Assembly (NCBI GenBank): GCA_016882585.1
Contig: VGPP01000022.1
Span: 1 to 17,057 of the forward strand
Direction of reading: 5' to 3'
Length of the DNA: 17,057 nt
Source: Cyanobacteria bacterium M_surface_7_m2_037
Lineage (GTDB): Bacteria > Cyanobacteriota > Cyanobacteriia > PCC-6307 > Cyanobiaceae
Positions 15,175-17,057 of the stretch are shown one piece after another (position 1 is the stretch's first letter; each line of letters begins with the position of its first letter). Both the position numbers and the translations under genes were made by a program. Under the pieces are notes generated by a model. That model was not told where the DNA came from. It did no database searches and was given only the letters and a program-made list of their open reading frames with translations.

Positions 15175-16875
15175 CTAAGCCGCAGCGATCGGCATCCGCC
15201 AGCCGCTGCCAAAGGAGCGCTGGCTGAGCTTGAGCACGGGTGGGGCCTGGCGGCGTTTGAATTCGGCGCGGCGCAGCAAGCCCATCACCCGATGGGCCAG
15301 GGCCGCATCAACGCCCCGTGCGATCAGCTCTTCGGGGCTTTGATGGTCTTCCAGGAGCGACTGCAGCAGCGGGTCGAGCACGCTGTAATCCGGCAGCGAG
15401 TCGCTGTCGCGTTGGTCGGGGCGCAGTTCAGCGCTGGGGGGTTTCTCGCGGATGGCGGCGCCCACCAGCTCGCCGGTGGCCGGTAGGCCGAGCGCAGCAC
15501 GGCAGTGGGCTGAGGCCTCTGAATCGATCCAGGCGCAGAGGCGGAACACGCTGGTTTTGTAGAGATCGCCAATCACGGCCAGCCCGCCGTTCATGTCGCC
15601 ATAGAGGGTGCAATACCCCACGGCCAGCTCACTTTTGTTGCCCGTGGAGAGCAGCAATTGCCCCTGCTGGTTGGCCACAGCCATCAGCAGCGTGCCGCGG
15701 ATCCGCGATTGCAGGTTTTCGGCTGTTAATCCCGCGGGCTCACCGCCCAGAGGTGAGCTGAGCGCTGCATCAAAACTCGCCATCAAGGGCTCGATCGGCA
15801 CCGTGTGCGTGGCGATGCCGAGGCGATCGGCGAGGGCGAGGGAGTCGTGGATGGATCCCTCCGAGCTCCAAGGTGAGGGCATGAGGAGCGCCTGAACGTT
15901 CTCCGCGCCCAAGGCCGCGGCCGCGATCGCGGCCACCAGGGCCGAATCGATGCCGCCGCTCAGCCCCAGCAGCGCTTTGCTGAAACCGCATTTGCGGGCG
16001 TAGTCGCGCACCCCGAGCACCAGGGCGCGCAACAACAGCTCATCCGCTGCGGGTAGGGCGGGTGTGTCTGCGGCCGAAGCGGAGGCCACCGCCGCTGATC
16101 CTGCATCCCAGAGGCCCAGGTCAGCCTCGGCAAAGTTCAGCTGGTGGATCACCGCGCCAGAGGCGCCGGTGATGAAGCTGCCGCCATCGAACACCAGCTC
16201 GTCGTTGCCTCCCACCTGGTTCACGTACACCACTGGGCAGCGCAGCCGGCGGGCCGCGGCGGCGGCCAGCTCACGCCGCAGCTGAGCTTTGCCGCTGCCG
16301 AAGGGTGAAGCCGAGAGGTTCAGCAGCAGATCGGGTTGCAGTGCCTGCAGATCGGCCACGGGATCGTCCCCGAGCAGGCGCTGCTGGTGCAGCGCTTCTT
16401 CCACCCACAGGTCTTCGCAGATGGTGATGCCGAGGCGCCAGCGGCGGCCCTGGCGATCGAGCTCCAGCAGGCAGGGCTCGTCGGCCGGGCGGAAATAGCG
16501 CCGCTCATCGAACACGTCGTAGCTGGGCAGCAGGCGCTTGCGGGCTACCACCCTCCAGCTGCCCGGCTCCACCAGCGCGGCGGCGTTGAACAGATCGGGC
16601 GTTTGCCGATCGGCTGTGGGCTCGCTCACGCCCAGCAGCAGGGCAAGCCCCTGCGGCAGCTCGGCGGCCAGCTGGTCCAGCGCCTGCTGCTCTTGGTGGC
16701 GCAGGGCCGGGCGCAGCAGCAGATCGCGCGGTGGATAGCCCCAGAGCGCCAGCTCCGGCGCCACCACCAGATCAGCGCCTGCCGCTGCGGCCTTGCGGCA
16801 GGCCTGCAGGATCTGCTCGCCATTGCCCGTCAGGTCGCCCACCAGCGGGTTGATCTGGGCGAGAGCGAGACGCAT
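15175..16875 (-). CDS. nadE: Glutamine-dependent NAD+ synthetase
   Basis: This enzyme makes NAD+ from nicotinate adenine dinucleotide, glutamine and ATP. The 566-residue protein has two domains. The N-terminal nitrilase-type glutaminase has the catalytic triad Glu41 (APELALWGYPP), Lys113 (RKRLLPSYDVFDE) and Cys153 (TICEDLW). The C-terminal synthetase has the ATP-pyrophosphatase P-loop LSGGIDSALVAAI (SGGIDS at 306-311) and the STGNKSELAVGY block. I chose the ATG at 16875 because MRLALAQINPLVGDLTGN is a typical start. Its ATG shares a base with the TGA of nadD (TGATG), implying an operon. The frame is open 66 bases further upstream. Confidence 0.95.
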   Translation of the reverse strand: MRLALAQINPLVGDLTGNGEQILQACRKAAAAGADLVVAPELALWGYPPRDLLLRPALRHQEQQALDQLAAELPQGLALLLGVSEPTADRQTPDLFNAAALVEPGSWRVVARKRLLPSYDVFDERRYFRPADEPCLLELDRQGRRWRLGITICEDLWVEEALHQQRLLGDDPVADLQALQPDLLLNLSASPFGSGKAQLRRELAAAAARRLRCPVVYVNQVGGNDELVFDGGSFITGASGAVIHQLNFAEADLGLWDAGSAAVASASAADTPALPAADELLLRALVLGVRDYARKCGFSKALLGLSGGIDSALVAAIAAAALGAENVQALLMPSPWSSEGSIHDSLALADRLGIATHTVPIEPLMASFDAALSSPLGGEPAGLTAENLQSRIRGTLLMAVANQQGQLLLSTGNKSELAVGYCTLYGDMNGGLAVIGDLYKTSVFRLCAWIDSEASAHCRAALGLPATGELVGAAIREKPPSAELRPDQRDSDSLPDYSVLDPLLQSLLEDHQSPEELIARGVDAALAHRVMGLLRRAEFKRRQAPPVLKLSQRSFGSGWRMPIAAA

Positions 16876-17057
16876 CAGCGGGGGGAATGGGAGGGCTGCT
16901 GCCCCAGGCCGTAGAGATTGTGACGAACCAGTTCCGCCCACAGTGCAGCCGGCACCTGTTCGGGGCTGGGATGCCGGCGAATCGATGAGCTCGCTGTGGC
17001 GGGCACCGGCAGGTGCACCAGCTCGGGCTGCCCGCCCAGGTTGCGGATCGCCTCCAG
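16875..17057 (-). CDS. nadD: Nicotinate-nucleotide adenylyltransferase, C-terminal part only
   Basis: The last 60 codons of a gene entering from the right edge are visible. It reads in part VPATASSSIRRHPSPEQVPAAL and then WAELVRHNLYGLG before its stop at 16877-16875. This fits the C-terminal ISST-IR and HxLY motifs of NadD, which makes nicotinate adenine dinucleotide from nicotinate mononucleotide. That product is the substrate of NadE, encoded directly downstream with a one-base overlap, which strongly supports the call. The N-terminal nucleotidyltransferase core is outside the window. Confidence 0.82.
   Translation of the reverse strand: MEAIRNLGGQPELVHLPVPATASSSIRRHPSPEQVPAALWAELVRHNLYGLGQQPSHSPR

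Overview
The window looks like a phycobilisome-containing picocyanobacterium of the Synechococcus/Cyanobium group. It is GC-rich and carries the phycobilisome core-membrane linker ApcE, so it is not a typical Prochlorococcus. It also has a chloroplast-style ATP synthase operon with separate b and b' genes, a gamma subunit with the photosynthetic-type insertion, a plant-type [2Fe-2S] ferredoxin, and two copies of the cyanobacterial HIP1 octamer GCGATCGC. The genus is an inference.

Layout: (1) 1-2718, minus strand: apcE, with its C-terminus cut off by the window edge. (2) 2719-2870: a short divergent spacer. (3) 2871-4091, plus: a SAM-dependent methyltransferase of unknown substrate. (4) 4178-9973, plus: the operon atpI-atpB-atpE-atpF2(b')-atpF-atpH-atpA-atpG. 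It has strong hairpins on both sides of the c-subunit gene and ends in a large, nearly symmetric terminator at 9981-10058. The beta and epsilon genes are not here; in cyanobacteria they usually sit elsewhere. (5) 10108-12938, plus: a 2OG-Fe(II)-oxygenase-like protein, then four tightly packed genes (ferredoxin, a 69-residue orphan, a DUF3326 protein and a YchJ/SEC-C protein). Successive stops and starts in these four overlap as GTGA, GTGA and TGATG. (6) 12928-14462, minus: a small protein of unknown function downstream of alanine dehydrogenase. (7) 14561-15126, plus: a MazE/MazF-type toxin-antitoxin pair whose upstream spacer, shared with ald, contains a one-helical-turn direct repeat. (8) 15175-17057, minus: glutamine-dependent NAD synthetase (nadE), overlapped by one base by the 3' end of nadD.

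How the genes fit together: apcE builds the light-harvesting antenna core, and the atp operon makes most of the thylakoid ATP synthase. nadD and nadE catalyse the last two steps of NAD synthesis, and ald interconverts alanine and pyruvate with NAD. Most of the window is ordinary core genome. The parts most worth a second look are the RNA structures flanking atpE, the overlapping ferredoxin/DUF3326 cluster, the unrecognised 111-residue and 69-residue proteins, and the mazEF-ald intergenic repeat. I did not find convincing evidence of a wholly new system.
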